Source: an uncultured Coriobacteriia bacterium (GTDB taxonomy: Bacteria > Actinomycetota > Coriobacteriia > Coriobacteriales > QAMH01). Taken from it: a DNA stretch of 29,583 nucleotides. The stretch lies in NCBI GenBank assembly GCA_902478425.1, contig CABSKV010000007.1, positions 1 to 29,583 on the forward strand. Reading direction: 5' to 3'. Positions 1 to 7,184 of this stretch are shown one piece after another. Position 1 is the first letter of the stretch; every line of letters starts with the position of its first letter. Below the pieces are notes generated by a model, which was given only the letters and a program-made list of their open reading frames with translations, was not told where the DNA came from and did no database searches. The position numbers and the translations under genes were made by a program.

Positions 1-42
1 GGGAATTGTCTCGGTGTTCATAGCTGCTTCCCAGACATGACG

Positions 43-84
43 AAGGGCTGCCAAAAGAGGAATTCACCTCTCTCGACAGCCCTT
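43..84. repeat. Inverted repeat downstream of the ferredoxin gene
   Basis: AAGGGCTG at 43-50 pairs perfectly with CAGCCCTT at 77-84, and an inner GAGG/CCTC pairing extends the fold. It lies about 18 bp past the ferredoxin stop codon on the minus strand, so it could terminate or stabilise that transcript. There is no T-run after it in either direction, so a classical intrinsic terminator is not certain. Confidence 0.45.
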
Positions 85-101
85 GCTCATGTACCTGATG
101 C

Positions 102-269
102 TTAGAGGCTCAGCGAATCGGTCGGGCACACGGAGATGCAGGAACCGCAGTCGATGCACTCGTCAGCGTTGACCACGGCATGGTCGGCGATGGTGATCGC
201 GTCGACGGGGCAGGCATCTGCGCAAGCGCCACAGGCGATGCAGGTATCCTCGTTCACAGTTACAGCCAT
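102..269 (-). CDS. 2[4Fe-4S] ferredoxin, clostridial type
   Basis: A 55-residue soluble electron carrier. The translation has two CxxCxxCxxxCP motifs, the first beginning CIACGACADACP near residue 10 and the second CIDCGSCISVCP near residue 38. These ligate two [4Fe-4S] clusters. The length is that of the 8-Cys ferredoxins used as low-potential donors by anaerobes, for example with pyruvate:ferredoxin oxidoreductase. The ATG at 267-269 follows a strong GGAGGA site at 275-280. The gene stands alone, divergent from the penicillin-binding protein gene, with a candidate promoter at 325-353 and a 7-bp hairpin (287-293/298-304) in its leader. Its redox partner cannot be read from this window. Confidence 0.95.
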   Translation of the reverse strand: MAVTVNEDTCIACGACADACPVDAITIADHAVVNADECIDCGSCISVCPTDSLSL

Positions 270-324
270 GAGAATCCTCCTTCTCTACAGCCCGCGTGGG
301 CTGTCAAAAATAAACACGCCGCTG

Positions 325-353
325 ATTGTATCCAAAACGAGCCGTGCTGTCGC
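325..353 (-). promoter_or_regulatory. Candidate ferredoxin promoter
   Basis: On the minus strand GCGACA (348-353, four of six matches to TTGACA) is separated by 17 bp from TACAAT (325-330, five of six matches to TATAAT). Transcription would start near 318, giving a leader of about 50 nt. This is a consensus match only. Confidence 0.4.
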
Positions 354-456
354 TGCGCGATTGGTATTTCTTACCCCTTCGGTAGATTTTGAACATGACG
401 CAATACTATGCGCGCGCTTTTAGGGCATAATGTGCTCACATCGAAAGGAGACCGAG

Positions 457-2592
457 TTGCCTTCGTCAAGCCGTAACCGCAAACGCCGTGAAAAATCGCA
501 GCGCCGCTCAGTCAACCTCCTCACCATCCTCGGGTGCATCGCCGGAGCATTTTGCCTGGTAGTCGTCATTGGGTGCGCCGTGGGCGCAACCTGGCTCATG
601 GGCCTGCCCGACTACAGCGCCATCAACACATACGCAAACACGGGCATCACCACCATCTACGCGAACGACCGCCAGACCGTCCTCGCGAAGATCTACCTCG
701 AGAACCGCATCGAGGTGACGAAGGACGAGGTTGCCGAATACGTGCTCGAGGGCACGATCGCAACAGAGGACGAGCGCTTCTACGAGCATGGTGGCATCGA
801 CCCCATCGGCATCGCGCGTGCGGTGCTCGTGAACGCGGCTTCCGGCGGCACGTCCGAGGGTGCATCCACCATCACCCAGCAGCTCGTGCGCAACACCGTA
901 TTGCTCGACGAGATGACCGACCGCAGCATCAGGCGCAAGGTGCGCGAGATGTACATCGCCTCGCAGGTCGAGCGCCAGTACACCAAGGACGAGATCCTCA
1001 TGATGTACATCAACGTCGTCAATTACGGCGATGGGTGCTATGGCATCGAGGCGGCGAGCCGCGACCACTTCGGCAAGCACGCCGACGAGCTCACGCTTTC
1101 CGAGGCGGCCCTGCTCATCGGCATTCCCCAGTCCCCCACCGCCTACAATCCGCGCGAGCACATGGACAAGGCAATGGCACGCCGCGCTGTCGTGCTGCAG
1201 CGCATGCTCTCGAACGGCTACATCACGCAAGACGAGTATGACGAGGCGCTCAACGACACTCCCGTGCTCTCGAACGAGACAATGGAGGACGAGACCATCT
1301 CCGACATCGCCCCCTACTTCATCGACTACGTGCGCAAGCAGCTCGACGAAGACGAGCGCTTCCCCGCCACGATCATCGCACATGGCGGTCTGTCGGTGTA
1401 CACAACGCTCGACCCCGCGCTGCAAAAGGATGCCAACGACGCCATTCAGCAGGCGGTGCGCTACAACGACGAGAACTTCGATGCGGCGCTCGTCTCGGTC
1501 GACCCCGATAACGGCCAGATCGTCGCAATGGTCGGTGGCAGGGATTACGAGACCAACAAGTTCAACCTCGCCACGCAGATGAGCCGCCAGGCCGGCTCGG
1601 CGTTCAAGACGTTCACGCTGCTCTCCGCCCTCAACGAGGGAATGGACCCCGACAACACCTACATCGAATCCGCAAGCCCGGTGGAGATCGGCAAGGACTG
1701 GACCGTGAGCAATTCCGAGGGCCACGGCTACGGCCCCATGAGCGTCGCTGACGCAACGCGTTCTTCGGTCAACACCGTCTTCGCGCAAATCGTCCACGTG
1801 GTTGGCGCGCAGAAGACGATTGACGCCGCCAAGGCCTGCGGCATCGAGTCCCCCCTCGTGCAAGACGAGACCGTCACCCTCGGTACGAGCGGCGTCAACC
1901 CCCTCGAGATGGCAAACGCCTACGCCACGATCGCCAACGGTGGCTACTATCACGAAACCTACGCCGTCGTCGAGATAGTCGACGCGAGCGGCAAGGCGGT
2001 CTACACGCACGAGGAGGTGCCGGCTAAGCGCGCTCTCTCGGCAGCCGTCGCACAAAAGGCGACCGACATCCTCGAAACCGTCATCAGCTCGGGCACGGGC
2101 ACGGGTGCGAGCCTGAGCAACGGACAGCCCTGCGCGGGCAAGACGGGCACTTCGGAGCACGGCCGCGATCTGTGGTTCTGCGGGTTCACGCCGCAGTACT
2201 CGACGGCCGTGTGGGCAGGGTATCGCACGGAGCGCGAGACGGGCCTCTACGGCGGCAGCATATGCGCGCCCATCTGGCGCAGCTTCATGAACGCGGCGCT
2301 TGCGGGCAAGCCCATCGAGCAGTTCCCGACGACAAGCGAGAAGATTACGTACAAGCCCGCAAAGACCTGGGACTTCACCAAGGACATCACGATCATCGGC
2401 GGCGACGAGGAAGATCCGAAGCCAAGCGAGTCGTCAAGCTCGAGCAGCTCTTCGAGTGCCTCGAGCTCAAGCGCCGCTTCGGGTTCGGCTTCCAGTTCTG
2501 CCAAGCCAGACGGTGGCGAGACGCCCAAGCCCGATCCAAAGCCCGAGCCCGGTGGCGATGACAAACCCGAGCCCGCCACGCAGTCCTCGTAG
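457..2592 (+). CDS. Class A penicillin-binding protein (glycosyltransferase/transpeptidase)
   Basis: A bifunctional peptidoglycan synthase of about 711 residues that polymerises lipid II and cross-links stem peptides on the outer face of the membrane. A basic N-terminus is followed by one membrane helix (about residues 21-49). The GT51 domain has the catalytic region ATEDERFYEHGGID (102-115) and GASTITQQ (135-142). The transpeptidase domain has SAFK (381-384), SVN (437-439) and KTG (562-564), so all catalytic motifs are intact. The tail after about 650 is acidic, then Ser-rich, then Pro/Lys/Glu-rich and probably disordered. I chose TTG at 457 because GAAAGGAG (443-450) sits 6 bp upstream. An in-frame ATG at 430 has no ribosome site. 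It is a PBP1A/PonA-type protein; the exact paralogue is uncertain. Confidence 0.93.
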   Translation: MPSSSRNRKRREKSQRRSVNLLTILGCIAGAFCLVVVIGCAVGATWLMGLPDYSAINTYANTGITTIYANDRQTVLAKIYLENRIEVTKDEVAEYVLEGTIATEDERFYEHGGIDPIGIARAVLVNAASGGTSEGASTITQQLVRNTVLLDEMTDRSIRRKVREMYIASQVERQYTKDEILMMYINVVNYGDGCYGIEAASRDHFGKHADELTLSEAALLIGIPQSPTAYNPREHMDKAMARRAVVLQRMLSNGYITQDEYDEALNDTPVLSNETMEDETISDIAPYFIDYVRKQLDEDERFPATIIAHGGLSVYTTLDPALQKDANDAIQQAVRYNDENFDAALVSVDPDNGQIVAMVGGRDYETNKFNLATQMSRQAGSAFKTFTLLSALNEGMDPDNTYIESASPVEIGKDWTVSNSEGHGYGPMSVADATRSSVNTVFAQIVHVVGAQKTIDAAKACGIESPLVQDETVTLGTSGVNPLEMANAYATIANGGYYHETYAVVEIVDASGKAVYTHEEVPAKRALSAAVAQKATDILETVISSGTGTGASLSNGQPCAGKTGTSEHGRDLWFCGFTPQYSTAVWAGYRTERETGLYGGSICAPIWRSFMNAALAGKPIEQFPTTSEKITYKPAKTWDFTKDITIIGGDEEDPKPSESSSSSSSSSASSSSAASGSASSSAKPDGGETPKPDPKPEPGGDDKPEPATQSS

Positions 2593-2659
2593 CTTACCTG
2601 CGACAGCGAAAAACACGAGATAGATGACGCTGTGATATTATCTCGCCCGGGAGGAAAGC

Positions 2660-3427
2660 ATGTTTGAAGACACAAAGGCCGTCGCGTTTGCGCTTGACGG
2701 TACCGTATATCGGGGCTCGCAGCTCATCGACGGCATCGATGAAGTCATACGTCATTGCCGCAAGTTGGGAAAGTCCATCTTCTTCCTCACGAACAACTCC
2801 TCCGAAACACGCTCCCAGATCTTCCACAAGCTGCGTAACATGGGCATTGACTGCACCTTCAGGGAGGTGCTGACAAGCGGTTACGCCGCCGCTCTCTACG
2901 CGCATCGCGAGCGCCTCGCCAACATCTACGTCTACGGATCGAAGAACCTCATCAGCGAATGCGAGAAGCTGAGCGTGCATGCCGTCGACGCCGACGAAGC
3001 CGAGAACATGCTCATCGGCCTGGATCCGGAGTTCGATTACGACAAGCTCGCCATTGCCGCCAACGTCGCCCTCAAGGTCGACAAGGTCATCGCCTGCAAC
3101 AAGGAGCGCTCGTATCCGGGCGAGGAAGACTCCCTCATGCCCGGTTGCGGTGGCATGGTCGCATCCGTCGAGTGGTGCTCGGGGCGTATGGTCGATCTCA
3201 CGATCGGCAAACCCAACACCTTCATGCTCAAGGAGGTCAGCGAGCAGCTCGGCCTGGCTCCCGCCGAGATTCTCGTCGTGGGTGACACCTATGACACCGA
3301 CATCCTCATGGCCAACAAGTTTGGCAGCCCGTCCGTCATCATCAGCTCGCATGTCTACGGCGACACGGTGAGCGTCGAAGGCGTCCGCGAGCTCCTCACC
3401 CTCATCGGTGCTCCCGCAGCGGAGTAG
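2660..3427 (+). CDS. HAD-IIA (NagD/PGP-like) protein lacking the nucleophilic Asp
   Basis: A 255-residue protein matching the NagD/p-nitrophenylphosphatase branch of the HAD superfamily, which removes phosphate from small metabolites. Motif II TNN (44-46), the motif III lysine in TIGKP (K184) and motif IV GDTYDTD (208-214) are present, and the C2-type cap lies between II and III. Motif I is FALDGTVYRG: Ala11 (GCG at 2690-2692) replaces the Asp that forms the phospho-enzyme, while the general acid Asp13 remains. By family chemistry the protein should not be an active phosphatase, so a binding or regulatory role is inferred. The ATG follows GGGAGGAAAGC. A TATTAT box at 2636-2641 lies inside a 7-bp inverted repeat (2616-2622/2639-2645). 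The gene ends 7 bp from the convergent glycosyltransferase. Confidence 0.88.
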   Translation: MFEDTKAVAFALDGTVYRGSQLIDGIDEVIRHCRKLGKSIFFLTNNSSETRSQIFHKLRNMGIDCTFREVLTSGYAAALYAHRERLANIYVYGSKNLISECEKLSVHAVDADEAENMLIGLDPEFDYDKLAIAANVALKVDKVIACNKERSYPGEEDSLMPGCGGMVASVEWCSGRMVDLTIGKPNTFMLKEVSEQLGLAPAEILVVGDTYDTDILMANKFGSPSVIISSHVYGDTVSVEGVRELLTLIGAPAAE

Positions 3428-3434
3428 TAGTCCG

Positions 3435-4343
3435 TTAGAACTTGTTTCGCAAGATGCCCCAGCGCAGGCGACTCGTGCGCGGAGCCGTCGGCAGCATGAT
3501 GTCCGTGCGCCCGGCAAGAAAGCGTCGTGCCTTGGCAGAGACGTGTCTGACCGCGACCGCCTCGACGAGCTTGGCGGCATCTGGGCTCATCACGCGCTCG
3601 TACTCGCGCAGCAGCACCTGCGCCATCGTCGTGCATTGATGCGCGAGCTCGGAATCGAGGTCATCGCAGGGCGGCAACGCGGTCTGATCGATTGCAAGAC
3701 GCCTTTCGACATAGCGATGCGGTAGGTCGCAGAACACGTAGCCATCACAGTACAGCGCCACGGCGTGAATCCACGCATCGCAGCCACGCCCGAAGTCGAA
3801 GACGCGACGGCGACGCAGGAGCTTGACGAGCGCACCGTTCATGAGCATCGTGCAGCCCAGCGCCCAGTTACGCACGAGCAGCAGGCTACCCGGGTGCGAG
3901 GCGCACACCTCGTAGCCATCGAACTCGTCGCCCACGACTCTGCCACGTGCATCGATGCACTCGGTGCCGGCGTAATAGAGCTCGGGACGGCTCGTGTTCG
4001 CGGAGATGTGGTCGGTACCGGCGGCGAGCTTGCCCTCGAGCCAGATATCGTCCTGGTTGGCGAGCGCGATGAAATCGTACTCCTCCACCGGTGCCTCGTA
4101 GAGAAGCTTCATGAGCGTGCGCGTCTTGCCCCGGTGCGTGGTGTTGTAGATGATCTCGATGTTGTCGTGCTCGGAGGCGTATGTCTCGAGAATCCTGAAC
4201 GTGTTGTCGGTCGAGCAATCATCGGAAATGCGCAGGAAGACCTCGACGCCTTCTTGGTCGAGTATGCTGTCGAGTTGCTGTGCGAGATGCTCCTGGCCGT
4301 TGTAGGTGGCCATGAGGACGAGTACTCGCGCATCGCCGGCCAT
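3435..4343 (-). CDS. Family 2 glycosyltransferase (rhamnosyltransferase-like)
   Basis: A 302-residue GT-A fold transferase that would move a sugar from a nucleotide donor to a surface glycan or lipid-linked acceptor at the cytoplasmic membrane face. It begins VLVLMATYNG (residues 8-16), has ISDDCSTDNT (39-48) for nucleotide binding, and ANQDDIW (95-101), the metal-binding DD signature common in rhamnosyltransferase-like GT2 proteins. No membrane segment is evident. In related proteins an HDWW-type motif follows; here it is DAWIHAV, so acceptor specificity may differ. The ATG at 4341-4343 follows AAAGGGGAG. It lies 41 bp downstream of tRNA-Ser on the same strand and has no sugar-biosynthesis neighbours except galU. 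The actual donor and acceptor are unknown. Confidence 0.85.
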   Translation of the reverse strand: MAGDARVLVLMATYNGQEHLAQQLDSILDQEGVEVFLRISDDCSTDNTFRILETYASEHDNIEIIYNTTHRGKTRTLMKLLYEAPVEEYDFIALANQDDIWLEGKLAAGTDHISANTSRPELYYAGTECIDARGRVVGDEFDGYEVCASHPGSLLLVRNWALGCTMLMNGALVKLLRRRRVFDFGRGCDAWIHAVALYCDGYVFCDLPHRYVERRLAIDQTALPPCDDLDSELAHQCTTMAQVLLREYERVMSPDAAKLVEAVAVRHVSAKARRFLAGRTDIMLPTAPRTSRLRWGILRNKF

Positions 4344-4384
4344 GACTCCCCTTTCACCGTTGCACGGCCCCTACGCCTGCAAGC

Positions 4385-4477
4385 TGGCGGAGGGACAGGG
4401 ATTCGAACCCTGGAGGCGGCTCAACACCGCCTGACGGTTTTCAAGACCGTTGCATTCAACCACTCTGCCATCCCTCC
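4385..4477 (-). tRNA. tRNA-Ser (anticodon UGA)
   Basis: A complete class II tRNA of 93 nt including an encoded CCA (4385-4387). The acceptor stem GGAGGGA pairs with TCCCTCC. The anticodon arm ACGGT-CTTGAAA-ACCGT gives UGA, reading UCA and other UCN codons. A long variable arm (AGGCGGTGTTGAGCCGCCT) is typical of serine tRNA, and the T arm has GGTTCGAATCC. It sits between galU and the glycosyltransferase on the same strand. A TAGAAT hexamer at 4499-4504 could be its own -10 element. Confidence 0.97.
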
Positions 4478-4537
4478 GCATGTGGCGCGCATCGCAGTAT
4501 TCTACACCAGACAAATACCCAGCGTATCTGTCCATCT

Positions 4538-5392
4538 CTACACGAAGAGCGGGCCCACCGTCTCCTTGAGGTACGCGGCGATATTGGGGTCCTTCATCGC
4601 CTGCGCGACGTTGGCGGCAATCCACGAGGGTACCGTACCGGTATCGTAACCATCGCTCGGGTCGATGACGATTGCGTACATGTCCTCGCGATCGAGCAGC
4701 GAGACGAGTGCGTCGGTGAGCTGGATCTCGCCGCCGGCGCCGGGCTCGGTCGTGGCGAGCAGCTCCATGACGGTCGGGCTCAGCAGGTAGCGGCCAAAGC
4801 TCGCGAGGTTGCTCGGCGCATCCTCGAGTGCGGGCTTTTCCACCATCTCGGTGACCTTCCACACGCCGTCGCCCAGGTCCTCGCCGCCGATGATGCCAAA
4901 GCGGCTCACCTCGTCGTCGGACACGGGCAGCACCGCGATGACGCTCGCGCCGCCATGCGCCTCTGAGACCTCGCTCATCCTCTGGCACATCGTGTTATCG
5001 GGTACGAGCACATCACCGAGCATGACGAAGAACATGTCATCGCCGGTTTCGGGCGCGGCAACATGCACGGCATGTCCCAGCCCAAGCGGCTTGTCTTGGT
5101 ACACGAACTTCACGGGAAGCGTGCCCGCATACTCGACGGCATCAGCGTAGGAATCCTTGCCCACGCCGCGCAGGTGCTTGACGAGCGCGTCATGCGGGGA
5201 GAACTGATCTTCGATGGACTTCTTGTCACGGCTGTTGACGATGATGACCTCGTCAACGCCCGCCTCGAGGGCTTCCTCGACGATGTACTGAATCGCCGGC
5301 TTGTCGACTACCGGCAGCATTTCCTTGGGCTGCGCCTTCGTCGCAGGCAAGAAGCGGCTTCCCAGGCCAGCAGCAGGTATTACGGCTTTCAT
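4538..5392 (-). CDS. galU: UTP--glucose-1-phosphate uridylyltransferase
   Basis: A 284-residue enzyme that converts UTP and glucose-1-phosphate to UDP-glucose, the donor for envelope polysaccharides and glycolipids, in the cytoplasm. The N-terminal pyrophosphorylase signature AAGLGSRFLPATKAQPKEML (7-26) is intact. DKPLGLGHAV, LGDVLVPDN, EMVEKPA and GGEIQLTDAL follow in the order and spacing of bacterial GalU. Its ATG at 5390-5392 overlaps the leuB stop codon in an ATGA arrangement, and GAGGAGGAAAG lies just upstream inside leuB. Translation is therefore probably coupled to the leucine genes. No dedicated promoter is seen. Confidence 0.96.
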   Translation of the reverse strand: MKAVIPAAGLGSRFLPATKAQPKEMLPVVDKPAIQYIVEEALEAGVDEVIIVNSRDKKSIEDQFSPHDALVKHLRGVGKDSYADAVEYAGTLPVKFVYQDKPLGLGHAVHVAAPETGDDMFFVMLGDVLVPDNTMCQRMSEVSEAHGGASVIAVLPVSDDEVSRFGIIGGEDLGDGVWKVTEMVEKPALEDAPSNLASFGRYLLSPTVMELLATTEPGAGGEIQLTDALVSLLDREDMYAIVIDPSDGYDTGTVPSWIAANVAQAMKDPNIAAYLKETVGPLFV

Positions 5393-6486
5393 CTTTCCTC
5401 CTCGATGCAGGCGGCGATCTTTTCGCCCATCTCCCTCGTTCCCAGAACACGCTCGGGTTCCGTCGTCTTCCGTGCGATATCGGCCGTGCGCCAACCTTGG
5501 GCAAGCACGCAATCGACCGCACGCGTCACATCGGACGCAGCTTCATCCAAACCGAAGCCATGCGCAAGCATCATAGCAGTTGAGAGCACTTGAGCCAGGG
5601 GATTGGCGATGTTTTTGCCCGCGATATCGGGAGCCGACCCGTGGCAGGGCTCGAATAGCGAGCTCCCATCACCGAGCGATGCGCTCGCGAGCAGACCGAG
5701 CGAGCCGGCAAGCACGGATGCCTCATCGGAGAGTATGTCGCCGAAAGTGTTCTCGGTGAGGATGACGTCGAACTGTCCCGGATTCATGACGAGCTGCATC
5801 GCGCAGTTGTCGACGAGCATGTCGACGAGCTCGATGCCCGGATAATCGGCGGCAACCCGATGCACGACCTTGCGCCAGAGGCGCCCCGTGTCGAGCACGT
5901 TGGCCTTGTCGACGCTCGTGACCTTGCCACGACGCTTCGCAGCCGCATCAAAAGCCTGTCGCGCGATGCGCTCGATTTCATACTCGTCATACTGCATGAC
6001 ATCATGTGCATGCGTCCCCGTGGCATTCTCCACGGTCATGTGCTCGCCAAAGTACAGACCGCCCGTGAGCTCGCGCACGATGAGGATGTCGCAGCCGAGC
6101 ACCGCTTCGGGCTTGAGCGGCGAGGCATCGACGAGCTCATCGTAGACGTGCACGGGCCGCAAGTTCGCATACAGCCCGAGCCCCTTGCGTATGCCGAGCA
6201 AGCCATCCTCGGGGCGCGGCTTGTCTGGGTCGACGGTATCCCAGCGTGGACCTCCGACGGCGCCGAGCAGCACCGCGTCAGCGCGCCGGGCAAGCTCGAG
6301 CGTGGCGGCGGGCAGGGCAACCCCGCATTCATCGATGGCGCAGCCGCCGATGAGTGCCTCAGTGCACGCGAACTCGATGTCACGCTTGCGCCCGACGGCA
6401 TGCAGCGCCTCGAGGGCCACCTGCATGATTTCCGGGCCAATGCCATCGCCCGGCAAGACGCAAATCTCGTAATGCTGCCTGCCCAT
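5389..6486 (-). CDS. leuB: 3-isopropylmalate dehydrogenase
   Basis: A 365-residue NAD-dependent enzyme that oxidatively decarboxylates 3-isopropylmalate to 2-oxoisocaproate in leucine synthesis. The protein begins YEICVLPGDGIGPEIM (7-22). It contains GLYANLRPV, the catalytic RELTGGLYFGE segment, VDKANVL with the catalytic Lys, and NTFGDILSDEAS with metal-binding Asp residues. The C-terminal HGSAPDIAGKNIANP motif is the cofactor loop typical of IPMDH. I start at the ATG at 6484-6486, just before GRQHYEICVLPGDG, because upstream sequence lies within leuD and does not resemble the family. The gap to leuD is 5 bp, and the stop overlaps the galU start. Confidence 0.96.
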   Translation of the reverse strand: MGRQHYEICVLPGDGIGPEIMQVALEALHAVGRKRDIEFACTEALIGGCAIDECGVALPAATLELARRADAVLLGAVGGPRWDTVDPDKPRPEDGLLGIRKGLGLYANLRPVHVYDELVDASPLKPEAVLGCDILIVRELTGGLYFGEHMTVENATGTHAHDVMQYDEYEIERIARQAFDAAAKRRGKVTSVDKANVLDTGRLWRKVVHRVAADYPGIELVDMLVDNCAMQLVMNPGQFDVILTENTFGDILSDEASVLAGSLGLLASASLGDGSSLFEPCHGSAPDIAGKNIANPLAQVLSTAMMLAHGFGLDEAASDVTRAVDCVLAQGWRTADIARKTTEPERVLGTREMGEKIAACIEEER

Positions 6487-6491
6487 GGCAA

Positions 6492-6980
6492 TCACCTGCG
6501 CTTCTTCGTCCGCGCCACAAGGCCACCTGCCTCGATAATTTCCTGGATGAACGGGGCAAAGGGCCGGACATCCCAGCTCTCGCCCGTAGTCAGGTCTTCG
6601 ATGATGCCCATGCCCGTGTCGACAAAGAGCGAATCGCCCTCGCCAATGCCAGCGACGGCCTCGGGGCACTCGATAATGGGCAGCCCGACGTTGATGGCGT
6701 TGCGATAGAAGATGCGCGCGAAGCTCGTGGCGATGACGCAGGAGATGCCGGCTGCCTTGATGCAGCTCGGCGCATGCTCGCGCGAGGAGCCGCAGCCGAA
6801 GTTCTCATCGGCGACGATAATGTCACCCGGCTTGACGCGCTCGGAAAAGGTCGGATCCAAGTCCTCCATGCAATGAGCCGCAAGCTCGTCCATGTCCGAC
6901 GAGTTGAGATAGCGCGCGGCGATGATCGCGTCGGTATCGACGTCGCGTCCGTATGTGATTGCCGTGCCCGTAAATTGCAT
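6492..6980 (-). CDS. leuD: 3-isopropylmalate dehydratase small subunit
   Basis: A 162-residue swivel-domain subunit that joins LeuC to form isopropylmalate isomerase (2- to 3-isopropylmalate). The protein starts MQFTGTAITYGRDVDTDAII and carries the diagnostic ADENFGCGSSREHAP (residues 56-70), followed by SFARIFYRNAINVGLP. The short length and the DVDTDAIIAARYL start are those of the archaeal-type subunit, which pairs with a LeuC of about 420 residues as seen here. The ribosome site is weak (AGGG about 10 bp before the ATG). The 202-bp spacer to leuC contains a long inverted repeat and could set the LeuC:LeuD ratio. It could also be homoaconitase-like, but leuB next door favours leucine synthesis. 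Confidence 0.93.
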   Translation of the reverse strand: MQFTGTAITYGRDVDTDAIIAARYLNSSDMDELAAHCMEDLDPTFSERVKPGDIIVADENFGCGSSREHAPSCIKAAGISCVIATSFARIFYRNAINVGLPIIECPEAVAGIGEGDSLFVDTGMGIIEDLTTGESWDVRPFAPFIQEIIEAGGLVARTKKRR

Positions 6981-7006
6981 GCTTAAACCCTAGCCAATCT
7001 GAAGCA

Positions 7007-7184
7007 AGGAAGCTCCTGCACGTGCTTTGCTCGCACAATGATTCGCACCCGAAGCGGTAAAATCGTTCGGCTGCTGCGGAACTCGCGCGCAAGACCAGCG
7101 CGCTCAAACAGTCCTCGCAAAACCGCCTCACGATTTTACCGCTTCTGCTCATCGGGCGTCGCAAAGCACGTACGGTAGCTTCCT
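7007..7184. repeat. Long interrupted inverted repeat in the leuC-leuD spacer
   Basis: Two arms face each other around a 63-bp centre. The inner arms are a perfect 16-bp match, GAAGCGGTAAAATCGT (7051-7066) against its reverse complement at 7130-7145. The outer arms (7007-7030 and 7161-7184) match at 21 of 24 positions, including a perfect CGTGCTTTGC (7021-7030/7161-7170). Unpaired bulges of 20 and 15 nt separate the inner and outer arms. The right edge touches the leuC stop codon. There is no T-run and no coding potential inside. In RNA it would form a long stem between two cotranscribed genes. It may be an RNA-processing or attenuation structure, or a decayed miniature element. Confidence 0.75.

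Noticed and set aside
136..423. A 95-codon plus-strand frame over the ferredoxin
   Set aside because: The minus strand encodes a perfect 8-Cys ferredoxin with a strong ribosome site; the plus frame has no support.
508..2160. A 550-codon open frame on the minus strand inside the penicillin-binding protein gene
   Set aside because: Antisense shadow produced by GC-rich third positions; the sense gene has every catalytic motif.
7007..7184. The leuC-leuD inverted repeat as an intrinsic terminator
   Set aside because: The arms are separated by a 63-bp centre and no T-run follows on either strand.
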